Shown: positions 8,440 to 18,471 of the stretch, one piece after another | How the letters are laid out: every line of letters begins with the position of its first letter | Numbering within the stretch: position 1 is the first letter of the stretch | Assembly: GCF_000617925.1 (NCBI RefSeq) | Contig: NZ_BAMT01000016.1 | Span: 1 to 44,725 of the forward strand | DNA from: Methylobacillus glycogenes JCM 2850 | GTDB taxonomy: Bacteria > Pseudomonadota > Gammaproteobacteria > Burkholderiales > Methylophilaceae | Reading direction: 5' to 3' | DNA length: 44,725 bases | Notes under the pieces: model-generated | Database searches by the model: none | What the model was told of the DNA's origin: nothing | Seen by the model: the letters and a program-made list of their open reading frames with translations, nothing else | Translations under genes and position numbers: made by a program

Positions 8440-9941
8440 TCAGTCATGCAGCTTCATATTATTGATTAGGTGATGCCTCAAACCATGCCCGAATAAAACA
8501 TGTAAACACCTCTTAATTAAAGCTTGTCGCGAATTGCGTCGCTGCACCAGCTGCGCCAGATCCTGCACACTATCGCCCCAGGAAGCAGATTCGGCAATAT
8601 CTTGCTGCAAAAACGCCTCAACTGCCTGATGCTTGGCAATGGCCTCATCCAGCACCGGATCACTGCCAGCTTCATAGGCACCGACATTGATCAAATCCTG
8701 GTTACGGCTGTAGCGCGAATTGAGTTGTTTGAGCTTGCGCGCGTTTTTCTGATGATCAGGCGAGGTGATGTTATGCATGGCACGGCTGATCGATTGTTCA
8801 ATATCAATCGCAGGGTAATGCCCGCTTTCAGCCAGGCTGCGACTCAAGACAATATGGCCATCCAGAATCGCGCGCGCCGCATCCGCTATCGGGTCCTGTT
8901 GGTCATCACCCTCGGTCAATACGGTATAGAAAGCGGTAATCGAACCCTCACCCGGCTTGCCATTGCCAGCGCGCTCTACCAAGGCAGGCAGCTTGGCAAA
9001 CACCGAGGGTGGATACCCCTTGGTTGCGGGTGGCTCACCTATTGCCAGCGCTATTTCGCGCTGCGCCATGGCGTAACGGGTCAGTGAATCCATGATCAGC
9101 AGCACATTGTGGCCCTGGTTGCGGAAATACTCGGCAATCGCGGTGGCATAGCTAGCGCCTTGCAAGCGCATCAGTGCAGGTACGTCGGCAGGTGCTGCCA
9201 CCACCACTGAACGCGCCAAGCCTTCAGGCCCAAGGATTTGCTCGATGAACTCCTTAACCTCGCGACCGCGCTCACCTATCAGGCCAACAACAATCACATC
9301 AGCCGTGGTGTATCGCGCCATCATGCCCAGCAACACACTCTTGCCGACACCGGAGCCAGCAAACAAGCCCATGCGCTGGCCGCGACCTACCGTCAACATA
9401 CTGTTGATAGCACGCACGCCTACATCCAATATGCTATCTATGGGCGCACGCGATAAAGGGTTGAGCGGGCGCGTATTGAGCGGCACGCTGTTTTCGTTGT
9501 TGAGCGGACCCAGATCATCCAGCGGACGGCCCGCGCTATCAACCACGCGGCCCAATAAAGCATCGCCTACTGGCAGATGACGCGCCCTGTCTATCGCTCT
9601 ACGGCGCGGATGCTTGGCCTGATTGGGCTTGGGCAGCGCTTCGGCCACTTCTAGGGCAAACACCTTGGCACCAGGAGTGACGCCTTCAACACCACTTTGC
9701 GGCATCAACAACATGCGGCCGCCATCAAAACCCACAACTTCAGCCTCAACCCGGCGGCCTTCGGCCAAGGGCACATAACAGGCGCTACCTATAGGCAGCT
9801 TAATGCCCACCGCTTCCATCACCAGCCAGTAAGCTTGGTGATGCGGCCAGATACCTCTAAAGACTCGACGATTTCCAGCAGCTCGCTGCAATCCTTGAGG
9901 TAATCCTTCCAGCCTTGCTGATGGGCTAGCAAGCTAGTCAT
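8440..9941 (-). CDS. fliI: Flagellar export ATPase FliI (apparent frameshift)
   Basis: FliI is the ATPase of the flagellar type III export machine. The true start is the ATG at 9941: it gives [17 protein letters not shown] and leads to SGRITKLTG, then breaks. The rest of the protein ([13 protein letters not shown] onward) is one frame away. ACTGGCTGG at about 9825 needs one more C to join them. The Walker A motif [11 protein letters not shown] and the Walker B region [21 protein letters not shown] are present, as is the FliI signature [12 protein letters not shown]. The restored length is 500 residues. The last 25-30 residues after LAQLVQRRN do not look like FliI and may reflect a further error near the stop. 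It overlaps fliH by eight bases. Confidence 0.92.
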
Positions 9942-10691
9942 CTGCGCTGTCCTGCGCTTGATCGGCTTGCGATTTTACTGACTGGCCATGGTCTGGTCTG
10001 GCAGCATCCTTGCCAGTGCCAGTGTCTGCCCAATCACTATGCTGGGCCAGGGCCTCGCAAATCCGCTTCCAGCGGGTCTGGTTGCTGGCATCTATCTGGT
10101 TCTCGCCAGTTTCCACCATGCAACCACCGCGTTCTACGCTGGCATCTTCTTGAATTTGCCAGGTGGTATCGGCCATGTCTTCGTAAAGGTATTTTTTCAC
10201 CACAGGCACATCAACAGGTTGAGGATGAGCCGCGCTGGCTTCTGCACCATAGACAAATAATGTATAGATTCCTGCACCACAGGCAGGATAATGCCAGGAT
10301 TGACTTGCAGCCTATCCTTGATCATGGCCTTGGCGATATCCAAGGCCAGGGTCAGCAATTGCTCGGCAATATGCTCGTTGGCAGTGCCAAGTGCATCGCC
10401 CAAACTATTAAGCAATGCCTTGAGTTGTTCTTGATCCTGCTTGACCTGGGCCGCGGCATCGGCAATGCCAGCATCAAAACCCTGTTGCAGTCCAATTTTG
10501 TAACCTTCGCGCCGCGCCTCGTCCAGCTCTTGCTCCAAGCGCGCATTTCTTTGTTCCGGCGTTTCCAGTGGTGGTGTGGGGGCAGAAACCGTGACCGCAG
10601 GCCGTGCAGTTTCGCCAGACTCGGAGAACGAGGCCATTTCCCAACGCTGATAAGCGGTTTGCTGCTCTTTGGGAATGACGACGTTAGACAT
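9934..10691 (-). CDS. fliH: Flagellar assembly protein FliH (apparent frameshift)
   Basis: FliH binds and regulates the FliI ATPase and tethers it to the C-ring. The N-terminal part carries a charged region with repeated Glu/Ala/Arg (RNARLEQELDEARREGYKIG, a FliH hallmark with the G-x-x-x-G type spacing). It runs to SMVQKPARLILN. The second part begins in another frame with PVDVPVVKKYLYEDM and includes ASVERGGCMVETG, a conserved FliH segment. AACCTGTTG at about 10217 needs a third C to join the two. The restored product is 252 residues. It overlaps both fliG and fliI by eight bases, a sign of translational coupling. Confidence 0.9.
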
Positions 10692-11679
10692 AAGCGTCCT
10701 CGCCCTTGCTGCCTAGCATAATCTGACCTTCGTCGGCCAATCTGCGCACCACTTGCAGAATTTGCTTCTGCTGCGCTTCTACTTCTGACAACTTGACCGG
10801 GCCCTTGCTTTCCAAATCTTCCTTCATCATCTCAGCGGCACGGCTGGACATATTGCGGAATATCTTGTCGCGCAACTCTTCTGTAGTGCCCTTGAGCGCC
10901 ACAATCAAAGTTTCGGACTGCACTTCACGCAGCATGATCTGTATGCCCTTGTCATCGATTTCCATGATGTTGTCGAAGACAAACATTTCATCCATGATGC
11001 GCTGCGCCATATCGCCATCGTAATTCTTGAAGCTGTCCATGACGGTGGTTTCATTGTCCCCACTCATGTAGTTCATGATTTCGGCTGCCGCCTTGATGCC
11101 GCCTATCTGCTGTTTCTTGATGCTTTCATTGCCTGAGAGCAGCTTGGTCAACACCTCATTGAGTTCGCGCAGTGCGGTTGGCTTGATGCCATCCAGAGTG
11201 GCAATCCGCAGCATGGCATCCTGACGCAGACGATCGGTAAAGTGACCGAGAATTTCGGCGGCCTGATCTGGCTCCAGGTGCACCAGAATAGTGGCAATGA
11301 TTTGCGGATGTTCGTTCTTGATGAATTCAGCCACCGTCTGCGCATCCATCCATTTCAGGCTTTCAATGCCGCTGGAATCACGCGTCTGCAAAATACGGTT
11401 GAGCAGGCCTGAGGCCTTGTCGTCGCCCAAGGCCTTGGTCAGCACCGAGCGTATATATTCATCGGAATCCAGACCTATGGAGGTGTTCTTCTCAGTTTCT
11501 TCCATAAAAGCCTGCAGCACGGATTCAATCTGATCGTGCCCCACAGATTTCATGGAGGCCATGGCAGTGCCCAATTTTTGCACTTCGCGCGGGCCCAGGT
11601 ATTTCATGACCTCGGCAGCCTCATCCTCGCCCAGGGCGAGCATCAGGACTGCGCTCCTGACTATGCCGGTATCACTCAT
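10684..11679 (-). CDS. fliG: Flagellar motor switch protein FliG
   Basis: 331 residues, full length. FliG is the rotor subunit that contacts the stator and transmits torque. The N-terminal domain (RSAVLMLALGEDEAAEVMKYL) binds FliF, and the middle domain has the ARM repeat segment EHPQIIATILVHLEPDQAAEIL. The C-terminal domain has the charged helix with RNMSSRAAEMMKEDLESKGP, whose charged residues face the stator. The start overlaps the fliF stop by one base. The frame is intact. Confidence 0.96.
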   Translation of the reverse strand: MSDTGIVRSAVLMLALGEDEAAEVMKYLGPREVQKLGTAMASMKSVGHDQIESVLQAFMEETEKNTSIGLDSDEYIRSVLTKALGDDKASGLLNRILQTRDSSGIESLKWMDAQTVAEFIKNEHPQIIATILVHLEPDQAAEILGHFTDRLRQDAMLRIATLDGIKPTALRELNEVLTKLLSGNESIKKQQIGGIKAAAEIMNYMSGDNETTVMDSFKNYDGDMAQRIMDEMFVFDNIMEIDDKGIQIMLREVQSETLIVALKGTTEELRDKIFRNMSSRAAEMMKEDLESKGPVKLSEVEAQQKQILQVVRRLADEGQIMLGSKGEDAYV

Positions 11680-13442
11680 TATTCATTGACCCAATTTGTC
11701 ACGATGCTGGCGACCACCCGTGGATTTTCCTTGGCGATCTGTCGTGCTGTGTCCAGATTTTTCTTGTAACCGCGCTCAGCCGCTGTTGCCCCAGCTGCCG
11801 AACCGGCCTCACCGTCAACGCCGCCCTCACCACGTGAGAGGCTGACGATGGCATCCTGATCTTCTTGCGCCATTTTCGCAAGCGCGGCCTCTTCCTTCTG
11901 TTTCTCTGGCGAGAGTTTATTCAGCAGAGGTTTGAGGAATTTACGGTACAGCAGGAACAGCACCAGCAGCACCAGACCGTTCTTCAGCCACTCCTTGGCG
12001 GTCTCGATATTGTTGGGGTCCTTCCACATCGGGATTTCTGGGAAGCTTTCCACGGTGTCAGGCATAAAGCTGCTGTTAACCACGGTCAGGGAATCCCCGC
12101 GCTCGGAGTTAAAGCCCATGGCTTGCTTTGCCAGGTCGCTGATCTGGGTTTTTTCATCATCGGTTAAAGGCCTAGTAGTGACCTTACCTTTGGCATCCAC
12201 CACTTGCTTGTGGTTCACCACAACCGCAACCGTGAGGCGTTTGATACCGCCCATGGGCTGTTGTTGGTAACGCACAGTCTTATCAAGCTCGTAGTTGGTG
12301 GTGGTGTTCTTCTCCGAGTTCATGATGGGGGTGGTGACCGTAGTACCAGGCGGTGTGGTTGTAGTGGTCGTCACCACTCCAGCGTTAGTCGTCGTGGTTG
12401 GCGCAGCCCCAGCCGCCCCAGGGGTAGGCGCAGTGGTAATGGGTGCGGTTGCAGGCACGGGCGGTTGATTGGTCAGCGCACCTGGTACGCCACCTGCGCC
12501 CTGCCCTGGCAAGGTCTGGGCTTCACTGTTCTGCAAACTACGCACCGAGGCAGCATCAGGTGTTGGATTTGGCTTATAGCTTTCCGAAGCTTGATCAATC
12601 ACTGAGAAATCCACCTCAGCACTGGCTTCTGCGTGCACATTCTTGGCACCCACCAGCGGCGCAATAATGGACTCTACGCGGCGAATAATGTTTTGCTGCA
12701 TTTCATCTACATACTTGAGCTGCGTGGGGTCAAGATTGTTAGCGCCCTTGTCCTTGACGCCGTTCTCGGAAAGCAGGTTGCCGTTCTGGTCAACGACAGT
12801 CACATTGGAGATTGGCAGCTCAGGCACACTGCTGGCCACCAGATGCACAATGGCACTCACTTGACCGTGGTCAAGCACACGGCCTGGGTGCAGATTGAGC
12901 ATGACGGATGCTGTAGGTTTCTGCTGATCTCGCGTAAAGACCGTAGGCTTGGGCATGGCCAGATGGATACGTGCCGCCTGCACTGCACCTATGGATTGAA
13001 TGGTACGTTCAAGCTCACCTTCCAGGCCACGCTGGAAATTCACCTGTTCTACAAATTGCGAGACGCCGAATTTCTGGTTTTCCAGTAATTCAAAACCGAT
13101 ATTACCGCCCTTGGGCAAGCCTTGTGCTGCCAGCTTAAGCCTGACATCGTGCACATTGTTAGCGGGCACCAGAATGGCGCTGCCACCTTCGGCTATTTTG
13201 TAGGGGATGTTCATCTGCTCCAGCGCGGCCACGATGGCACCGCCATCCTTGTCGGAATAGCTGGAGAACAACACGCGATACTCAGGCTTCTGGCTCCAGA
13301 GCCAGAACACAGTCATCAGCGCAATGACGGCAGCCACGCCCAGACCCAGCAGCAACTTGTTGCCCAAGGGTGATTTCAGGCTGAACAAGTTCTGGGCTGT
13401 GGTGGCTTCTGCGGGTAATGCCGCCTCATTGGCTGCTGCCAT
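11679..13442 (-). CDS. fliF: Flagellar MS-ring protein FliF
   Basis: 587 residues, the expected size for FliF, which forms the membrane ring that nucleates the basal body. One membrane helix lies at about residues 31-51 and a second near 470-490 (GLVLLVLFLLY). The periplasmic ring-building motifs lie between (EYRVLFSSYSDKDGGAIVAAL; FQRGLEGELERTIQSIGAVQAARIHLAMP). A low-complexity Thr/Pro/Ala insert (around residues 330-380) is the usual variable loop. The C-terminal tail (NPRVVASIVTNWVNE) is the FliG-binding peptide. It is divergent from fliE, with 232 bases between them. The frame is intact. Confidence 0.96.
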   Translation of the reverse strand: MAAANEAALPAEATTAQNLFSLKSPLGNKLLLGLGVAAVIALMTVFWLWSQKPEYRVLFSSYSDKDGGAIVAALEQMNIPYKIAEGGSAILVPANNVHDVRLKLAAQGLPKGGNIGFELLENQKFGVSQFVEQVNFQRGLEGELERTIQSIGAVQAARIHLAMPKPTVFTRDQQKPTASVMLNLHPGRVLDHGQVSAIVHLVASSVPELPISNVTVVDQNGNLLSENGVKDKGANNLDPTQLKYVDEMQQNIIRRVESIIAPLVGAKNVHAEASAEVDFSVIDQASESYKPNPTPDAASVRSLQNSEAQTLPGQGAGGVPGALTNQPPVPATAPITTAPTPGAAGAAPTTTTNAGVVTTTTTTPPGTTVTTPIMNSEKNTTTNYELDKTVRYQQQPMGGIKRLTVAVVVNHKQVVDAKGKVTTRPLTDDEKTQISDLAKQAMGFNSERGDSLTVVNSSFMPDTVESFPEIPMWKDPNNIETAKEWLKNGLVLLVLFLLYRKFLKPLLNKLSPEKQKEEAALAKMAQEDQDAIVSLSRGEGGVDGEAGSAAGATAAERGYKKNLDTARQIAKENPRVVASIVTNWVNE

Positions 13443-13674
13443 AATACTTCTCCCATGGAATGGCGAATCACAATGCTGTCAGTGGCTGCAACCAGCTTAC
13501 CACTGGTCACCGCTATATCACTGCGATGCCATTATCATGAGTGTACCGTCAATTTCATAGGCGAAATAAGGCAGGTTTTACCTGTCTGTTTGCAGGCAAA
13601 TAGGTTGGTATCGGGTGATAAGCTGCTGTCATGTTGAAAAAGGTCCGCAAAGTTGGCGGTGACAGGAGCAAGGC

Positions 13675-14066
13675 ATGAAAACCTCAGCGATAGATTCAGG
13701 CCGCATTGAAGCATGATGGCGCAACTCAAGGCGGCTGCCCAACGCCCGGGTGGCGAGTATGCCGCTGTGCAAAATGGCGTGAATGCGGCTGCGCAGAACG
13801 GTGACGCTGCCTCGAAACTGGCACAGACCCAGGCTACCCAGCGCGTGGATTTTGCCGAAGTGCTGAAATCCTCACTTAACCACGTCAATCAGACCCAGAT
13901 GAATGCAGATGCGCTGGGTAAGAGTTTTACCATGGGCGACGACAAAGTCAGTCTATCGGATGTCGTGATTGCCGGGCAAAAAGCCAATATCTCTTTGCAA
14001 GCCACCATACAAGTGCGCAATCGCCTGGTATCCGCTTACCAGGACATCATGAATATGCAGGTATAA
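13675..14066 (+). CDS. fliE: Flagellar hook-basal body protein FliE (apparent frameshift)
   Basis: FliE is the small adaptor that joins the MS ring to the rod. It is the only flagellar gene of the cluster on the plus strand, facing away from fliF. The C-terminal part (VDFAEVLKSSLNHVNQTQMNADALG and VSLSDVVIAGQKANISLQATIQVRNRLVSAYQDIMNMQV region) is clear. The best start is the ATG at 13675, with AGGAG six bases upstream. It gives MKTSAIDSGRIE and runs into a stop, but one added base at about 13711 joins it to MMAQLKAAAQ and yields a standard FliE N-terminus of the form IDxxRIExMMAQLK. The restored length is 130 residues. Without the correction a start at 13713 would give 117 residues lacking the N-terminus. 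Confidence 0.9.
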
Positions 14067-14249
14067 AACACTGGCCGTTGAAGACATTCACCGCTGGGAA
14101 TTGGTATGTTGACCAGCAAGAATATAGTGATCGATGTTGCTCAATGCGGTGATCAAATGAGATGGCGATCTGCAGCCAGATGAGGTGTTGAGGCGGAACT
14201 GAGCTTTTAAGCGAACACTTGGGTGACAGACAACTCAAGCGCTTGAGGT

Positions 14250-14564
14250 TTAGCTTTCGCTAGCCTGCGGATCAAAATTGGGTAATGCACCCGCGGCCTC
14301 CAGACCGCCATGTTCCAACCTGTAAAGCCAGGCCAGTATTTCGGCGATGGCCTGATACAACGCCCCGGGGATATGTTCATCCAAATCCACCTGCATCAGC
14401 AGGGATAACAACTCTCTAGACTCATGCACAAATACATTGTGTTCCTTGGCACGGGCGATAATCTGCTCAGCCACCACGCCCTTACCCTTGGCCACGACCC
14501 GTGGTGCAAAATCACCGCTTTCGTACGCGAGCGCTACCGCCTGCTGCAAGCTATTATCCGCCAT
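14250..14564 (-). CDS. FlhB C-terminal-like export switch protein
   Basis: 104 residues corresponding only to the cytoplasmic tail of FlhB/YscU-type export switch proteins. It has AVALAYESGDFAPRVVAKGKG followed by IIARAKEHNVFVHESRELLSLLMQVDLDEHIPG, which is the substrate-specificity domain downstream of the autocleavage site. It has no membrane segments. Stand-alone versions of this domain are known in several flagellated bacteria, usually beside a FliK-like gene, exactly as here. It may modulate the hook-to-filament switch or compete with the FlhB tail; this is inferred. It follows the second FliK-like gene after six bases. Confidence 0.88.
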   Translation of the reverse strand: MADNSLQQAVALAYESGDFAPRVVAKGKGVVAEQIIARAKEHNVFVHESRELLSLLMQVDLDEHIPGALYQAIAEILAWLYRLEHGGLEAAGALPNFDPQASES

Positions 14565-14570
14565 GCTCGC

Positions 14571-15595
14571 TTACTCCTCACGCACAACGGCCAGCGCATC
14601 CAGTGCCTGACCATGGCTGGTAAGCGCCTGCGCCAAGCTGGACAATTCAGCTTGCATGCGATTGGCTGCGTCAGAAGCGACAGCGGCCATGCGTACGCGC
14701 AAACGCCCTTCTTGCAGCGTGATATGCGCGGAAATTTTGCCCAGCGAAGGTAGATCCAACTTCAAGGTGCTGGAAACAGGGGCTTCTTCGGCCGTGGGTT
14801 GATCAGCCCCATGCTGGTCTTCGCGCACGGCTTCTTCCTGCAGTTGTACCTGCCAATCCATTTTTTGCCCCGGCCAGATTTCGCCTTGCCACTGAAAACG
14901 CTGGTTTTCCAGCACCGCCAATTGCTTGTTGATCAAGGATTCGGCCGCAACACCAGGCTGGTTCTGCGGCTCTTGCAAGAGTGAAGTGAGGCTGAGTTTG
15001 CCGGTGGCAAATTGTTCCAAGTGCGACTCATAAAACATGCCCGAACTGGTGAGCGCACGCTGGATATCCTGTGCCAATACACGCGGATTTTGTGGTGCAT
15101 GGCTAATCACCGCCTGATTGGCCAGGGTTTGCGAAGATTCCTGGGTGCCAGTGTGCGCCAATTGCTGACTGAGTATTCTTGCCCCCGTGCTCAAGGCGGT
15201 AGTAACGCCAGCATCGGTGTTGGCAAAGGCACGGCTGTCAGCATCATGCCAGCTAGTCGCGTGGTATCGAGGGGTGCTTGGCCGGGGGCCTGGCCCAGCA
15301 TGCGGAAGGTAGGTACTGGACTGTCTGCTACGTATTTCAGCAGCATCTGCTGACCAACATTGGCCTGTTGGCCCAGATCCATTTTATAGCTCTGGCCGTT
15401 GATATTGACCTGAAATACGCCGGGCTGCAATCTGGCCATGACCTGACCGAGGTAATCCTGCCCGCGAGTTAGCAGGCTGGCACGTAATGCCTGATCCTGG
15501 ACGGTACTTGCAATCTCCTCTACCGCCAGCGCAGGTGCCACTCGCGAGAGTGGCGCAACATTCGCGACTGGGTCAGGAGATTGCTTGATAATCAT
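14571..15595 (-). CDS. Second FliK-like protein (apparent frameshift)
   Basis: A second protein with the FliK C-terminal fold: after a variable N-terminal region comes [27 protein letters not shown], then [24 protein letters not shown]. The N-terminal third contains [26 protein letters not shown] sequence ([19 protein letters not shown]), found in these proteins. The two frames join at about 15227, where GTGCCTTTGCC needs one more base to give [23 protein letters not shown]. The restored length is 341 residues. It overlaps fliT by four bases and precedes the FlhB-tail gene, with which it probably works. Whether it measures hook length or has another export role cannot be seen from sequence. 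Confidence 0.82.
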
Positions 15596-15933
15596 CTACT
15601 GGGCCGTATCAATTGCTTGTAGGTATCGAACATCTGGCGATTGGCCGTGTGGTTGGTCAGCAAACCAGACAGTTTCACCATCCAGGGATCAATGATGTTG
15701 CGAATCTCGCGGTCAGAGGCGAGTATGCGCTTGAGGTGCGCCACTTTGAGTTGTTGCTCAGGCTCACGCAGCGGCTCGTCACAAGCCCCCACATCCGCCA
15801 GCTTGATGCGCTCAGCACACTCCAGCTCCAGGCTGGCCAATCTTTCCCAATTCTGTTGCTTGGCGGCTTCAAGCATCTGGTCGGTGATATCGACCACGGC
15901 TGCATAAAGGGACAAGGTTTGCTGAGTGCTCAT
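15592..15933 (-). CDS. fliT: Flagellar chaperone FliT
   Basis: 113 residues, helical. FliT is the export chaperone for the filament cap FliD. The position right after fliS and close to fliD is the standard one. The sequence has the typical FliT pattern of short amphipathic helices (LYAAVVDITDQMLEAAKQQNWERL, LIRPSR at the end). It overlaps fliS and the following gene by four bases each. Conservation is low across the family, so context carries much of the call. Confidence 0.88.
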   Translation of the reverse strand: MSTQQTLSLYAAVVDITDQMLEAAKQQNWERLASLELECAERIKLADVGACDEPLREPEQQLKVAHLKRILASDREIRNIIDPWMVKLSGLLTNHTANRQMFDTYKQLIRPSR

Positions 15934-16403
15934 GAGTATGCCTTTGCCAAATGGTTTTGTTGCTGCACTGCCTGATTACCCTGGGTCTGATTCGCTGCAT
16001 TGGCCTGCACCGCAGGCTGCTCACCCAAGGCGGTCCATGCCTCGTTTAAATCCTTGAGCAGTTTAATGACTTCTTCTACCGCCGCAATATCGCTTTTGCT
16101 GTTGGCGTTGTAGAGACGGCCGGACATGTATTCATACAGGCTATCCAGGCTTTGGGCAATCTCGCCACCGGATTTTTGATCCAAGCTGGCACGCAAGCCA
16201 TTATCTATGATGGTAATGGCCTTGGTCAGATCAGCACTCTTGGCAGCATAGTTATTCTCGCGCATGTGCTTGATAGCCAAGCTGCACGCAGCAATCGCAC
16301 CATCGTAGAGCATGACGATCAAACGTGCCGGGCTTGCTGCCACAACACCAGTTTCTACACCCACGCGTGCGTAGGCGTTGACGCCTCCATTATATCCAAA
16401 CAT
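15930..16403 (-). CDS. fliS: Flagellin export chaperone FliS
   Basis: 157 residues. FliS binds flagellin in the cytoplasm and prevents premature assembly. The N-terminus (YARVGVETGVVAASPARLIVMLYDGAI) and the segment SLDSLYEYMSGRLYNANSKSD are strongly typical. The C-terminal tail after about residue 130 is Gln/Asn/Ala-rich and probably disordered. It follows fliD after 14 bases and overlaps fliT by four. Confidence 0.94.
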   Translation of the reverse strand: MFGYNGGVNAYARVGVETGVVAASPARLIVMLYDGAIAACSLAIKHMRENNYAAKSADLTKAITIIDNGLRASLDQKSGGEIAQSLDSLYEYMSGRLYNANSKSDIAAVEEVIKLLKDLNEAWTALGEQPAVQANAANQTQGNQAVQQQNHLAKAYS

Positions 16404-16417
16404 GCTGCCCTCCTTCT

Positions 16418-18419
16418 CTAGCTATTGGCACTAATCGCAGCCAGTTGCTGCGTCAGGTATGACTGGGTAGTCTTCAACTGGCTCACCAAGACATCCAGTG
16501 CGACAAACTGGGCGCGGTAGCGGGCTTCCACTGCGGTCAAGCGCACCGTCAGGGCTTCTTCCTGCTTGGTGACGCGGTTGACGGAATCGGTCAGGCCTTC
16601 AGTCTTGGATGCCAGGATGCCGGTGTCGCTCACCATCTCCTTGACCAGGCTATTCAACGTAGCAGCATAGCCCACGCTCAGATTGATATCGCCGCGTGCA
16701 CCTGTGGTATTGCCCTGGATCAGCAAGGCCAGGCCTTCAGCTGCATTACCGCTGGCGGAACTGGTCAGCACCTGACCCTTGCCGGTAGCGGCAGCACCAT
16801 TGATGGTGCCTGCCACGTCTTTGCCCGCGACAGCCGTTGGGCTACTGCCAAACAGGTCAGCAGCGGCATTGCCGCCCTTGATCTCGATTACGGCTTCGCT
16901 GCCATAACCTGGGGTGGTGATCTTGAGCACACCGCCTTCGACAGTGACTTCTGCCGTGGACTTGGCACTTGAAAGCTGGCTGCGCACTTCATTGGCCAAA
17001 TCTGCTGCGCTGGCATAATTACCAGCCGTCAACGTGATGTTGTAAGTGCCCTCGCCTATCTTGATTTGCAGCGCATCATTGCTACCAGCCACGATATTCA
17101 GGTTGGGACCTGCGCTACCGGTCAGGGTGCCACGCTAGCTGCCTGGGTGATGTTCACTGAGTAGTTGCCGGATTGCGTCTTGGCACCCTGGGTGACATAG
17201 CTGACGCCGCTATCGGTGGCAGTGCCTACGGCAGAGAACAGCTTGGCAATATCATCAAAATTAGTGCTGATAGCATCCTTGAGCTTGGTGCTGTCTACCG
17301 CCAGAGACCCATCGCGTTGGAATGCCACACCTATCTGGCTCAGGGAATTGAAATCACCCACGCCAGTCACGGTTCTGGTCAAAGCCGAGCGAATCTGCGT
17401 CGAGATAGAGCGCGTCGTAGCATCCCCCAGCAATACACCAGAGTTTTTCTTGGTGAAGTCTGTGTGCTTTCGTCAAACTTGGTCAGATTGCGCAAAGTGG
17501 TGTTGAAATCATTGAACGCCTTGACGAAGGCATTCACCGACTCTTCAATCTTGGCCGAATCCTTGGTGATATCCAGTGAGACACTGGTAGTGGGATCGGC
17601 CTTGAACAGGTTCAGTGTCACGCCTTGCAATATGCCAGACACCACATTACTAGCGCTTTCTACGTCTATGCCATCAATGTTGAGCAGTGCATTTTTGCCA
17701 GCTTGAAGTTCACCCAGGTTTTTACCAGCCCCAGCGGCGGCAGTAGGATCGTAAGCCAGGCTGGAGAGGCCTGTGCCATCGGTATTGCCACCATCTGCAT
17801 CTGCTACGGAGATTTTGATGCTGTTGGCAGCGCCAGATTCCTTGGAGGTCAACACCAGTCGGCCACCATTTTGCCCATCATTGACGATGGAAGCGGTTAC
17901 ACCCAGATCACCTGCATTGATGGCATCACGAATGCCCGTCAGGCTGTTGTTGGCAGCGGTAATAGTCAGGTTCTTGGGTGATTTGTCCGGATTGGCGGTA
18001 AAGCTGTTGTTAACGGCATCATACGTGCCCAAGGTAATGGTCAAAGTGCCAGTACCCACCGCAGCACTTGTGTTGGCAAAGCTGCTAGTCGCAATTTTAT
18101 GTGCCTGCGCCAGCTGGCCAACCTTAATGGCGTAATTACCCACCGTGGCATTACCATCCGAGGTAGCGGTAAAGATATCGTTGTTACCGGAAGTTGCTGC
18201 CTGCACCTTGAATTTGCTAGTAGAGGCAAGATTGCCCAGGGCTGTCTGGAAGGTGGATAGCGAGTTTTTCAATGTGGCAAATGCAGAAATTTTTGCTTGA
18301 TATGAGGTTTTCTGTTCATTCAACAAGACCGCAGGACGCTGTTCCGCCTGCATCAGGCTAGTGACGATTGCGTTAATATCAAAGTTGGTACTTGCAGAAA
18401 TTCCGCTTGTGGTTGCCAT
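16418..18419 (-). CDS. fliD: Flagellar filament cap protein FliD (two apparent frameshifts)
   Basis: FliD caps the growing filament and folds flagellin into place. The N-terminal domain (SASTNFDINAIVTSLMQAEQRPAVLLNEQ) and the C-terminal domain (VKEMVSDTGILASKTEGL ... LDVLVSQLKTTQSYLTQQLAAI) are both clear. The reading frame shifts twice: at about 17451, between STQTSP and KKNSGVLLGDA, and at about 17133, between NITQAAS and GTLTGSAGPN. Each shift is repaired by one added base, giving 667 residues. That is long for FliD, with the extra length in the variable surface domains. It has a purine-rich ribosome site and lies downstream of flaG. Confidence 0.9.
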
Positions 18420-18471
18420 AATCTTTACTCGCTTCCTTAAATACTCGCCTTCAGCATACTCACCTTAAACC

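Noticed and set aside
13443..13674. A sigma-54 promoter between fliF and fliE.
   Set aside because: No TGGC-N8-10-GC type pair with correct spacing was seen on either strand.
3276..18419. Loss of the flagellar system by gene decay, since seven flagellar genes have frame breaks.
   Set aside because: The same single-base losses hit pheT and other unrelated genes, all domains are well conserved on both sides of each break, and no nonsense mutations or large deletions are seen in the flagellar genes.
16418..18419. Programmed ribosomal frameshifting in fliD or fliK.
   Set aside because: No slippery heptamer or downstream structure was noticed at the breaks, and similar breaks occur in many unrelated genes.
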